Shown piece by piece: positions 46,794-55,828 of a DNA stretch of 64,000 nucleotides. Where the stretch lies: assembly GCA_963971535.1 (NCBI GenBank), contig OZ020592.1, forward strand, positions 51,241,125 to 51,305,124, written 5' to 3'. The stretch comes from Notolepis coatsorum (lineage: Eukaryota > Chordata > Actinopteri > Aulopiformes > Paralepididae). The notes under the pieces were generated by a model. That model did not search any database. It saw only the letters and a program-made list of their open reading frames with translations, and was not told where the DNA came from. The translations under genes and the position numbers were made by a program. Position 1 is the stretch's first letter, and every line of letters starts with the position of its first letter.

Positions 46794-46803
46794 GCCGCCC
46801 CCT
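46794..46803 (-). promoter_or_regulatory. BEL-2 polypurine tract
   Basis: AGGGGGCGGC on the minus strand next to the 3' LTR. Confidence 0.65.
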
Positions 46804-46886
46804 AATTAGTCCCACCTAATTAGCTAAGCAGAGACAGATTAACCGCACTGTCTACCACTCAAGGTCCGCTGTAAGGGTCAGTCAAC

Positions 46887-49800
46887 TCACAAAGTCATGG
46901 GGTCATGGTCATCATCGATAGTGTCTGGGAGTCTGGGCAGTTCTATTAGCCTCGCCACGGGTTGTGTGTAAGTTCGCCCTTGGACGAGCACTTCAGCTGC
47001 TCGGACCTTGCCATCGGCACCGGTGATCACTTTGCTTACGCGGCCAGCCGGCCACATAGCTCTGGGTAGTGACTGGTCGATAATCATGACGACTGTTCCT
47101 TCTGTCAAATTGTCTCTCTCTTTTACCCACTTCTGGCGGGTCTGTAGAGACGGTAGGTAGTGGAGTAGGAAGCTGTTCCAAAACTTGTCAGCTAGCACTT
47201 GACTGTACCTCCACATTCTTCGGCCGTTCGCTTCTTCAGGCCTGTACATTGTCTGGGGTAGCGCGGGGTCCAGCCGCCCCATTAAGAGTGTGTTGGGGGT
47301 GACTGGGTCGACATCTGCTACATCACTGGAGACGTAGCCGAGGGGCTTGGAGTTCAATACTCCCTCGATCTCCGTGAGGACTGTCATTAGGACTTCCTCC
47401 GCCACAGTCTGGGCCCCAAGCACGGCGTACAGGGCTGTCTTTATAGAACGTACTTCTCGTTCCCAGGTTCCACCGAAGTGGGGTGCGTTCGGGGGATTAA
47501 ACTGGAAGTCAATCTGGGATGGAGCGAGGTGGGTCTTAAGTTCTGGGCCCATAGCTTGGAAGCTCTCTCTCAGCTCTCTTTCTCCGCCTTTGAAGTTTGT
47601 CCCGTGATCAGACAACAATGTAGACGGTTTTCCTTTCCGTGATGTGAATCTTCGGAAGGCCATAAGGAATGAGTCTGTGCTCATGGTCGGAAGGAGTTCG
47701 ATATGGATCGCTCTGGTGGTCATGCATTTGAATACAATACCCCACCGCTTCTCGGTTCCTCTTCCTCTCTTTATATACAACGGGCCAAAACAGTCCATGC
47801 CTGTGGAGTGGAATGGCTTGTCGCCGAGTCGGAGGCGACAGGGAGGTAAGTCAGCCATCCGGGGTATGCTGGGCTGCGCGCGCCACTTTCGGCAGTCTAG
47901 ACAGGTTCGCTGGAAGCGTTGCACCGCTTCTCTTCCTTGAAGTATCCAATAGCGACGTCTGATCTCCACGAAGACTCTCTCTGCTCCTGCGTGGTGTACA
48001 TCCTCGTCGTATTTCTTTATGATCAGCTCTGTGACCTTGTGTCGGCTGTTCAAGACTATCGGGTACTTAATGTCATCCGGTAGATCGGGGGCTCTCCGCA
48101 GACGACCACCCACTCTGATGAGATTATGGGCGTCGCTCTCGGGTGCCAGGTGGAGCAGTCTGCTGTCTGATGGGACGGGCTTTCCTCCCTGTAGACAGTC
48201 TAGCTCGTCGGGGAACGAGTCCCTCTGGGCTCGTTGTAGTAGAAGAAGTTCTGCTTCTTCGTAGTCAGCTGCTGAAATGTCAGTGGTGGACTGAATCTCT
48301 GGGTGGTGCCACAGGAATGTCTTTAGATGCGCACTCTGTAGGGTAATGCAATCATCTATGTTGGGGTCTGTGGAGGCGACTGTGCTCAGTCCACAGAACA
48401 TAGGTTTCTTGTTCTCAGCCTCCTCTTTACTTGCTTCCCGTGGGGTGGGCGTAGGCCACTCTTCTTCCGGGAGCTTGAGGAATTCTGGTCCGTCACTGTA
48501 GATGTTGCGACGGGTGAGGTCATCCAGGGACATTCCCCGGGTGATGACGTCAGCTGGGTTGTGTTTGGTGTCCACATACCGCCAGCTCGCTGCTTCTGTT
48601 AACTCTTGAATCTCGGTGACTCTGACTCCCACGAAGACCTTGTATCTGCATGAATCAGACTTGATCCATGTGAGTACTGTCGTGGAATCTGACCACAAGA
48701 TTGTTCTGTGCACCGGAATGGTGAGTTCACGTTGGATTAACGTGGCTAGATGCGCTCCTGCTAGGGCTGCGCAGAGCTCTAGACGCGGGATAGATTGTTG
48801 CTTTCGTGGGGCTATTCTTGAGCGAGCCAGGATGAAAGCAGTGTGTATCTCTCCTCCCTTCTCTTGGGCACGCAAGTAGGCCACCGATCCATAGGCTACT
48901 TCGGAGGCGTCACTGAAGACGTGTAGATCCATCTTGCATGTCTCTGGCCTCACTGTGGGTGGGAAGTAGCTACGGCATATATTGACGCCTGGGAGTGAGC
49001 GGAGTTCCGTCTCCCACTCTCTCCATGTGGAGGCAAGGTGTGCGGGTATTGGGTCGTCCCAGCCCTGGTCCTTGTCCCATAGTGCTCGTACAATCATCTT
49101 TGCCCTGGTGGTGTAAGGTAGAATACATCCCAACGGGTCATATTGTCTGGCGAGTGTTCTGTACACACTCCGTCTGGTGGTCGGTATCGCCGTCGACCTT
49201 CCCTGCTCTGGAGTCAGGGGTTTGTGTCTATAGTGGAGCGAGTCTGTTTTGAAGCGCCAGACTAGTCCTAGTGTCATTTCTTGGGCTTCTCCTGGGATGG
49301 TCGCCATCCAGGTCTCGCTGCTGGCAGCCTTGTCCGCGGGGGAGAGGCTGCGCAATACGTGCGGGTCACTGCTGGCCCACTGCCTGAGATCAAAGCCGCC
49401 TTTGATCAGGGAGGCGCGTAGCTTGATTAGGAGAGCCTCGGCTTCTTCTTGAGTCGAAACGCTTTGTAAACAGTTGTCCACGTAGAAACTGTTCTTCACA
49501 CTGTGTCGGACCTCTTCATCTGCTGCTGGGTCCTCTGCGACCTCTGGGTTGAGGTTGCGCAATACTGGGGGGTCGCTGCTGGCCCGCTGCCGGAGATCAA
49601 AGCCATCTTTGATCAGGGAGGCGCGGAGCAGCGCACGACGTCGCCAGTCAATTTTCTTCTCGACATGCTGCAGGAGTGTGGTGTCTCCTTCTGTCGTTCT
49701 GGAGTGGAGGCAGCTAGTGGCTGCTGTTCGGTTGAGAGATTTAGCGAGGGGGCCTTGTAGTGTCCACCCTAGGCGGGTCTCGACTGCTGCAGGACAGCCT

Positions 49801-52352
49801 CGGGGTCCTGTATGGACCCGGTCTATCGGGACGATGAGGTCTGCATGGTCGGAGCCTATCAGCAGGGTCGGGGTGGCGCCGTCTATGAGCGGGATAGGTA
49901 GTTGACGCAGGTGCACATATTTATCCATCAGCTTGGCGATGGGGTAGGTGTACTGCGATAGTCCTATTTCTTGGCTGGTGAAAGCATTTGTAATCCTATA
50001 CCGTCGCTCTGGCTGCCCGCTTGCTGCGATAGTGAAGGAGACATTCTCGCCCTTTATCGTCTTTAAATCTCTTCTTATTGTCCGAATCGTCATTTGGTTC
50101 TCGCTCCCCCGCAGTCCCAGCTGGGCCGCAGCGGACGCGAGCAGAAGGGTCTTCTCTGACCCGTCATCAAGGACGGCGTAAGTGTCCATGACTTTATCTT
50201 GGTAGCTCAATGTCACACGGACTACCTTTAAGAGCACTTGGGCGCCACTGCTGCTGGCGGGGTCAATGTACATGACACTTGCCCTGGTGCCGCTCGATGG
50301 TGCAGGTGCAGGCCTTCTTCTGTTACTGTCGTGTAGTATATCTAGATGGGCTCCATCACACCGACTGCACCTTTTCTTTAGGCGGCATTCGGCTGCCATG
50401 TGACTGCGCGCACATCGGTAACAGCGCCTGTTGGACTTTATCCATTGACTCACTTCTTCTGCATTCATCTTTGTGAACAGGTCACATTGTGACAGCCAGT
50501 GTTCCTTCTCACAGTTGGGGCACACCATCTTCCACTTCTCTTTTCTCGAGGGGGTACTGTGGCTCTTACTGCTCGGTACTGACTCTGATTGGTGCATGAC
50601 AGTCACCGATCTTCTTCCATCGTTTATTCTCCTGGGTCCCTCTCTGGAGCTTGGCGTGCTCCGCACGAACGTATCCAGTCGTAAGCTGCTGACTTCTCTC
50701 GCCAGGAAGTCGGCTAGATCGAGGAGGGATGGTTCGGGACCGTTAGGATCACGGTGGTCTCTCTGCCGCCTAAAACGCTCTTGTCTTGCGGGTGGCAGCT
50801 TCTCTAGAATCCTCTCGACGTTAGAGTTGGCGTATAGCTCATGCATGCCCTTTTCCCGTTGCGCTCCCAGCATCCCTACCAGGGACTGCACTTTGATTGA
50901 CAGGTCGTCTAATGAGCGATTGTCTGTTGCTGGGGGTAGGCGATCAATATGCCTTATCTCTTGGATTACGTAATCCCATATACGTCCATATCTCTGGTCC
51001 AGCGCTGCTAGAGCCGCGGTGTATGGGGTCGTAGAGGTGGCATAGGCTAGCGCTATATTGTGCGCTCGCGGTACTTTCAGGTGCTTCAGTAATATTGCAT
51101 ACTTGTGACGTTCATCAACGACGTCCACCATCATTGTCTCTAAGCACATCCGGAGCTCCGTGTACTGTGCTCGATTCTCATAGGTGAAGTCTGGAAACGT
51201 CTGCGTGGCAATGTATGACGCCGTGGATGGCTGATACATCGGCGAGCGTTGGGGGAGAGACCTCCTAGGCGAGTCTCCTCTTGCGCCTCTCTGTGGGCTG
51301 GTACCGACAGGGTACCATGGCCCGCTGGTCCAGGTGCTATTCCTCGGGGCTGGTCGTGCGTCGTGCTCACCCGTGAATAGAGTCGGGGGTCTGTAGCGCA
51401 GCGCCGCGGGGGTATAGCCTGGGCTGTACTGGACCTCCTGGTCCGGTGGAGTACTGTGCTGTCGTCGGGCTTGGTTCTCCTCCTCTCCCTCTTCTTCTTC
51501 TATCAGGTCCTCTAGATCCTGTAGTCGTTTATTTAGCTTCTCCGCAGTGTATGCCGCTCCTTCCTTGTAGCTGGGTCTCGCTTGGACCGGTCTGGGAAGG
51601 GGGTCTGCGGGGGGTATAGGCTTGGTCTGTTGGTCAAGTTCAGGGTCGCTTGCTCGGTTAGGAGACGCTGCCCTTGACTGTTGTCTCGACGAGTTCCTTG
51701 AACCCCTGGCGGAGGGAGAGGGTGTTGCCTTGAGGATCAGCTGCTCCATTAGTTGCGCTTGTAACTTGTCGCGCTCGGCTTCACGCTTGGTGAGATCTGC
51801 TTCTCTTTGGGCACCGGCAGCGGCGCGCTGTGCGTCGGCCCGGTCTCTTGCCATATTCTCTTCCGTCTGAAGGCGTCTCATCTCCAGGCGTATGCGCTCT
51901 TCTTCGCTCCGTTGCTGCGCTTGGAGTTGTTCGCGCTCGATAAGCATCTGTGCTTGGAGTCGATCGCGTTCGCCCTGAAGTCGATCGCGTTCACCCTGAA
52001 GTCGATCGCGTTCGGTAGAGGCTGTCAGGCTGACGAGGAACGCCTGTTGTAGCATCCTCTCCGCTTCGCTGGGGGAAGACGGTTGTAGAGGTGAGCCGCT
52101 CCTGGGTGAGCCGCTCGTTGGGGAGTCCTGGAGCTCTATTTCCTCGGCGCTCTCCTCCTCTTCTTCCGTGCAGAGTTCTCTCTCTGTAGGGTTGTCTTCC
52201 TCCCGGGGCTGGTGGGGGACTACTTCTTCGGTATTGGCGGGGGGTAAAGGCATGTCAGCTCCCTCCTGGTCCCCACCGTGAGCTTGGTCAGTTACATTAG
52301 AACCCACTAGGGCCTCTGTGGTCGGGGAAACCTGGTCGTTAAGGTCAGACAT
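46887..52352 (-). CDS. BEL-2 Gag-Pol polyprotein, rearranged reverse transcriptase (1821 aa)
   Basis: One uninterrupted frame. Residues 1-300 are Glu/Arg-rich with a direct repeat of QGERDRL near 115-130. Zinc knuckles lie near 604 (CPNCEKEHWLSQC), 642 (CYRCARSHMAAEC) and 664. Protease: VLDDGSEKTL near 724. Reverse transcriptase: the fingers and palm seen in BEL-1 (about 220 residues with the first catalytic Asp) are absent. In their place is a diverged duplicate of the thumb segment (RASLIKDGFDLRQRASSDP, about 900-935); the normal copy follows YVDN (near 954). RNase H Asp/Glu/Asp near 1144, 1190 and 1220. Integrase: HHCC near 1451-1485 and D, D, E near 1516, 1581 and 1630. The upstream Met (MNTPRNGPP, 52493-52498) leads to a stop after about 30 codons, so translation may start at 52352. 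It cannot encode a working reverse transcriptase. Confidence 0.85.
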   Translation of the reverse strand: MSDLNDQVSPTTEALVGSNVTDQAHGGDQEGADMPLPPANTEEVVPHQPREEDNPTERELCTEEEEESAEEIELQDSPTSGSPRSGSPLQPSSPSEAERMLQQAFLVSLTASTERDRLQGERDRLQGERDRLQAQMLIEREQLQAQQRSEEERIRLEMRRLQTEENMARDRADAQRAAAGAQREADLTKREAERDKLQAQLMEQLILKATPSPSARGSRNSSRQQSRAASPNRASDPELDQQTKPIPPADPLPRPVQARPSYKEGAAYTAEKLNKRLQDLEDLIEEEEGEEENQARRQHSTPPDQEVQYSPGYTPAALRYRPPTLFTGEHDARPAPRNSTWTSGPWYPVGTSPQRGARGDSPRRSLPQRSPMYQPSTASYIATQTFPDFTYENRAQYTELRMCLETMMVDVVDERHKYAILLKHLKVPRAHNIALAYATSTTPYTAALAALDQRYGRIWDYVIQEIRHIDRLPPATDNRSLDDLSIKVQSLVGMLGAQREKGMHELYANSNVERILEKLPPARQERFRRQRDHRDPNGPEPSLLDLADFLAREVSSLRLDTFVRSTPSSREGPRRINDGRRSVTVMHQSESVPSSKSHSTPSRKEKWKMVCPNCEKEHWLSQCDLFTKMNAEEVSQWIKSNRRCYRCARSHMAAECRLKKRCSRCDGAHLDILHDSNRRRPAPAPSSGTRASVMYIDPASSSGAQVLLKVVRVTLSYQDKVMDTYAVLDDGSEKTLLLASAAAQLGLRGSENQMTIRTIRRDLKTIKGENVSFTIAASGQPERRYRITNAFTSQEIGLSQYTYPIAKLMDKYVHLRQLPIPLIDGATPTLLIGSDHADLIVPIDRVHTGPRGCPAAVETRLGWTLQGPLAKSLNRTAATSCLHSRTTEGDTTLLQHVEKKIDWRRRALLRASLIKDGFDLRQRASSDPPVLRNLNPEVAEDPAADEEVRHSVKNSFYVDNCLQSVSTQEEAEALLIKLRASLIKGGFDLRQWASSDPHVLRSLSPADKAASSETWMATIPGEAQEMTLGLVWRFKTDSLHYRHKPLTPEQGRSTAIPTTRRSVYRTLARQYDPLGCILPYTTRAKMIVRALWDKDQGWDDPIPAHLASTWREWETELRSLPGVNICRSYFPPTVRPETCKMDLHVFSDASEVAYGSVAYLRAQEKGGEIHTAFILARSRIAPRKQQSIPRLELCAALAGAHLATLIQRELTIPVHRTILWSDSTTVLTWIKSDSCRYKVFVGVRVTEIQELTEAASWRYVDTKHNPADVITRGMSLDDLTRRNIYSDGPEFLKLPEEEWPTPTPREASKEEAENKKPMFCGLSTVASTDPNIDDCITLQSAHLKTFLWHHPEIQSTTDISAADYEEAELLLLQRAQRDSFPDELDCLQGGKPVPSDSRLLHLAPESDAHNLIRVGGRLRRAPDLPDDIKYPIVLNSRHKVTELIIKKYDEDVHHAGAERVFVEIRRRYWILQGREAVQRFQRTCLDCRKWRAQPSIPRMADLPPCRLRLGDKPFHSTGMDCFGPLYIKRGRGTEKRWGIVFKCMTTRAIHIELLPTMSTDSFLMAFRRFTSRKGKPSTLLSDHGTNFKGGERELRESFQAMGPELKTHLAPSQIDFQFNPPNAPHFGGTWEREVRSIKTALYAVLGAQTVAEEVLMTVLTEIEGVLNSKPLGYVSSDVADVDPVTPNTLLMGRLDPALPQTMYRPEEANGRRMWRYSQVLADKFWNSFLLHYLPSLQTRQKWVKERDNLTEGTVVMIIDQSLPRAMWPAGRVSKVITGADGKVRAAEVLVQGRTYTQPVARLIELPRLPDTIDDDHDPMTL

Positions 52353-52549
52353 AATTTTACTTTCTACTTTTACCGCGTTTACCGTTTGTCGAAGGCTAGG
52401 TAGTTGACTGACTGGCGTAATCCTCTAAGTACTGAGGTGGCTGTCGTCTGCGCTGCGGGCGTTCTACGTTAGGAGGACCGTTTCGTGGAGTGTTCATCAT
52501 AGGCCATTTCAATATTAATAACACTATATTAATATTACACTAGTTACCC

Positions 52550-52566
52550 TCCGGCTCGAAGGACCA
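52550..52566 (-). promoter_or_regulatory. BEL-2 primer-binding site, tRNA-Tyr type
   Basis: TGGTCCTTCGAGCCGGA on the minus strand, identical to BEL-1 over 17 nt while nearby sequence differs, which supports functional constraint. Confidence 0.7.
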
Positions 52567-52568
52567 AT

Positions 52569-53970
52569 TGTAACTGAGGGGTACAATTCCCTGACTGTAT
52601 TGATAAGTATGGTATTATTAAACCACTACCGCTTGTACTTTAACTTCTGGCCATCCAGTACATGATATAGATATGATGAACACTTTCCCACCTGATGAAA
52701 CGAAGTCCACACAAATGTATAAATCGAATATTTTATATAGCAAAGGGTATATACAACGTTCACTTAATGACATTTATGATTTGAAATGCACTTGTAAGGC
52801 AAATGAGTATTCGTAGGTAAATCAACATTGAATGTCCAATCTCTGGTTACGCAGGGAGCAAGTATACAACCTGGTTCGTTAGGGAACTATAGCGATGGTA
52901 CTTAAATGATTATAGCTGGATACACTAAAGGGGGGGGGGGGGTCCCGCTGGTTGTAAGACAGTAGGGGGGGGGGGTTAGAAGAGCCGCTGGCGGTATCCC
53001 ATCTGGCCGACGATTTCTTGGGAGAATTCAGAGTGCTGAACACGGTGCCCACAGAACCTCGGTCCGCAGATGAATACAGCTGGACCCTCTGGTGGACGGT
53101 AGCTGCCGGTCCACAACGAAGAGACGTGAGGCGACCTCACTCGGGGTAGAGCGCCGTCTCACCTGGACTCCTCTCCGGGGGGTAGTTCCAACACTCAGCA
53201 GTGTTGGCCGTTATCCATGGCATAATCAAAGCACCCAAAGCATGTAGATAATCCAAGCCGTGGAAGGCTCGCCATCGTCCGGGTAAAGTAATCCAATGTA
53301 CAGGTCCACTCGTCCTGGCCCGGAGCTCCTCGGATGCAAGCACCACACGTGGTCTGCCCAGCCTGGTTAAGACTCCAGATAACGTCAGGAACGATGGGGG
53401 TACTGCTCACTTTATAACTCTAACCGAACGATGCACCATACATAATAGACTATTATTAACTTAATAGAAATACGTCCCACTCGACGGTATAGTGCCAAAC
53501 TATGACAATTCAACTATCAATCCACACGATGTCTCAATGCCTATTCTGAGGCCAAGTAGGCCTTACTGCACCACACGTGCGTCGTGGGTGAGGCTTCGCG
53601 TCTGTTACTAGGTTGGAGGGTAAAGGACTAATGGACTAAACGAAAGTTCTACTTTACTTGCGCCATATATATATGCGCTGTGAACAAATAGTACCATTCG
53701 TATTTCGCCAGACGTATTCCTACGCGGAACCGGGCTTGTAACGACATGTTTGTCGGCACGATTGAACTTGAACCAAGGGGCATGGCTGCTGGCGCCAGGT
53801 TCTCGTCCAATGGTAGAATGAAACTATTATGGGCTGTTAGTAGACTAAAGGGATATTCAGTGCATATTGTACAAGGAATATACAGGGGATATCAAACGAT
53901 ATACAAATACTATTAAATATATATCCATAAATAAATATATATATTCGGTTTAATCTGATCCTTCACAACA
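52569..53970 (-). repeat. BEL-2 5' LTR
   Basis: Partner of 45392-46793. High identity implies recent insertion. Confidence 0.95.
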
Positions 53971-53975
53971 ATAAC

Positions 53976-54146
53976 GTTGCTACACCCTGAACAATACATA
54001 CTTGACGTTGAATGGGCCATAGTAATGTCAATTTAGCAATACAATTTAAAAAGTTATAGCCCTGCAAAGAAGGGGAACTTCTCCATAGACAAATAGAGCT
54101 GGCAGAGGATGTTATAATGATGTACATAAGCCTGGCAACCAAAGTG
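53976..54146. other. Right remainder of the piggyBac-like element
   Basis: Sequence after BEL-2 up to the TTAA at 54143. It contains GGGCCATAGTAATGTCAATT, similar to GAGCCATAGTATTGTC in the 12-kb copy. Confidence 0.55.
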
Positions 54147-54474
54147 TTAATATTACATATGTGTTGGCGGAATCGCGTCAATGTTTGTTATGAATAAAAC
54201 GCCCGAAATAACGTTATGAATGCCCGAAATAACATAGCATTACAAAGTACAGTTGACAGCTGGGCTGTGTTAACGTTTCAATGTACAGTCGCGCGAAATA
54301 AGGTTATGAATGCCCGAAATAACATAACATTACAAAGTACAGTTGACAGCTGGGCTGTGTTAACGTTACAAGGGAAGCATGCGTTTGTGGAGCGTCAAAG
54401 AGAAAATGCGCATTGGTTACCGGCGAATGCGGAAGCACTCTTACACTCTTGGGCTGGCATTAATATAGACGCAT
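54147..54474. repeat. Foldback right arm, middle segment (outer half)
   Basis: Inverse of 22312-22645: ACGCGATTCCGCCAACACAT on the left arm appears inverted here (54162-54181). Repeated TAACGTTA and ACAGTTGACAGCTG blocks are shared. Confidence 0.85.
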
Positions 54475-54655
54475 CCGGGCCTGTCACTGTCACTGTACCC
54501 ATTCTGTAATCTGTTAATAAAGTTTTAAATCAATCAATCAATCAATCAATCAAACAATCAACCAATCGGTCACTGTACCCATTCTACAATCTGTTTATAA
54601 AGTTTTCAATCAATCAATCAGGGCCTGTGGCGGTCACGTGTACCCATTCTGCAAC
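54475..54655 (+). repeat. GATT-tract units, right outer block
   Basis: Mirror of 22084-22311, including the unusual CAAACAATC interruption (mirror of GATTGTTTG at 22222). Two AATAAA-type signals face outward; one is changed to TATAAA. Confidence 0.85.
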
Positions 54656-54732
54656 ACTCCAATTCAGCCATTGGGTGGGACGGTCACATGACCCAAATCA
54701 GCCAATGGAAGCGTTAGGGACCTCAGCCTGCA
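54656..54732. repeat. Foldback right arm, outer segment, first part
   Basis: Inverse of about 21975-22050, with CCAATTCAGCCATTGGGTGG. It is interrupted at CAGCCTGCAGG by an inserted element. Confidence 0.8.
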
Positions 54733-55828
54733 GGACGCGTGAATATTAAAGGCAACCAACTTGTGTTCAGCCTTGCGTTCAGCGTTTCTCTGATTGGCTA
54801 CACGGCCACGTGACCGCGCTGCCACGCGACGTGACCGCGCTGCCGTGCGGCAGAGAGTTGCAGTGGCCATCTTCCGTTGTAGAATTGTTAACATCAGGGT
54901 GAACGCTATTGTATTCGCAAATATGAGAGCCAGCAATACGCAGCTCCAGTTAACCTAATTTATACCGTAATGAATCATTAAAAAAATATACCGTTAACTG
55001 GAATATGTTGTTTCTTTACACATATGTTGGGATTATGTAATTGGTTTGTCATGACAAAACAATAAAAATCGCTACTTTACATCAGGGTGAACGCTGTTAG
55101 TAACGCTGCCACCACCCACTTCAATGACAGAGCTCTCATATTTGCGAATGCATAAACTATATCTTAAATTATGGCTATGTGTCTAATATGGCTGTCGCGA
55201 AGTCATTGATAAGCGACAGCCATATTAGACACATAGCCATAATTTAAGATATAGTTTATGCATTTGCAAAATATGAGAGCTCTGTCATTGAAGGGCTTCT
55301 ACAACAGAGCACGGCCGCTGCTGCGTCAAGCCGGCGGCGGCCGCGCACGGAAGCCGGGGACGCACCACCGCATCGCCCCGCTGGCGCTTCAGCTGCCTCC
55401 ACGGGTGAAATAACATATAACGTTACAGCGTACAGTTCCACACTGATGTACAGTGACACCCAGAGTTTCTAGTTACAGTATAGTGACGCGTGAATCGAGA
55501 TAGTCCTAACAGTGTTTATTATTAAGAGTCAGATAGTCCGCACAGTGTTTATAGTCCTAACAGTGTTTATTAGTAAGAGTCAGATAGTCCTAACAGTGTT
55601 TATTATTAAGAGTCAGATAGTCCTAACAGTGTTTATTATTAAGAGTCCTAACAGTGTTTATTATTAATTAACGTCATAAACCAACTACCAGATTTATTTT
55701 GCACCAGGGAACTTGAAGGTTCCTGCCGCTTGCGCTCGCGGCAAAAGGGGGCGGGCTAGCGGCGTGGGGTCGTGGCCAATCAGAGAAAAGATGAACACAA
55801 GTTGGTTGCCTTTAATATTCACGCCTGC
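54733..55828. mobile_element. 1.1-kb insertion with about 60-bp inverted ends, right arm only
   Basis: The left end CGTGAATATTAAAGGCAACC and right end GGTTGCCTTTAATATTCACG are inverted copies, and the similarity extends through AACACAAGTTGG/CCAACTTGTGTT and ATCAGAGAAA/TTTCTCTGAT. Near-duplicated CCTGCAGGA and CCTGCGGGA lie close to the junctions, possibly a 9-bp target duplication (Mutator-like). The left arm at about 21975 shows the empty site. It contains a long hairpin (55121-55291) and repeated CCTAACAGTGTTTATTATTA. No transposase is present. Confidence 0.6.
55121..55291. repeat. Near-perfect 78-bp inverted repeat (hairpin)
   Basis: TCAATGACAGAGCTCTCATA through GGCTGTCGC is followed by a 14-nt loop (GAAGTCATTGATAA) and its inverse. 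Only one or two mismatches and a 1-nt bulge are seen. The arms would form a strong hairpin in DNA or RNA. Confidence 0.9.

Larger units (their letters stand above)
45392..53970 (-). mobile_element. BEL-2: full-length BEL/Pao retrotransposon (8.58 kb)
   Basis: LTRs at 45392-46793 and 52569-53970 are 1,402 bp each with about four differences. ATAAC flanks both sides (45387-45391 and 53971-53975). It shares the primer site and most of the proteins with BEL-1, but its LTRs differ clearly in sequence, so it is a related subfamily. It has one long open frame, though the reverse transcriptase is rearranged. It inserted into the piggyBac-like element. Confidence 0.95.
44636..54146. mobile_element. 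piggyBac-like element containing BEL-2
   Basis: The right end reads CAACCAAAGTGTTAATATT (TTAA at 54143-54146). The left end, CTTTTGATTGCCAAAAACG, is an inverted partner (CTTTTGATTGCCA versus CACTTTGGTTGCCA) with a decayed TTAA. The left arm of the foldback element shows the empty site (TATTAATAGGTTTTGCTC, 22642-22659). Excluding BEL-2 it is about 0.93 kb and has blocks similar to the copies at 12.1 and 20.4 kb. No transposase is present. Confidence 0.65.
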
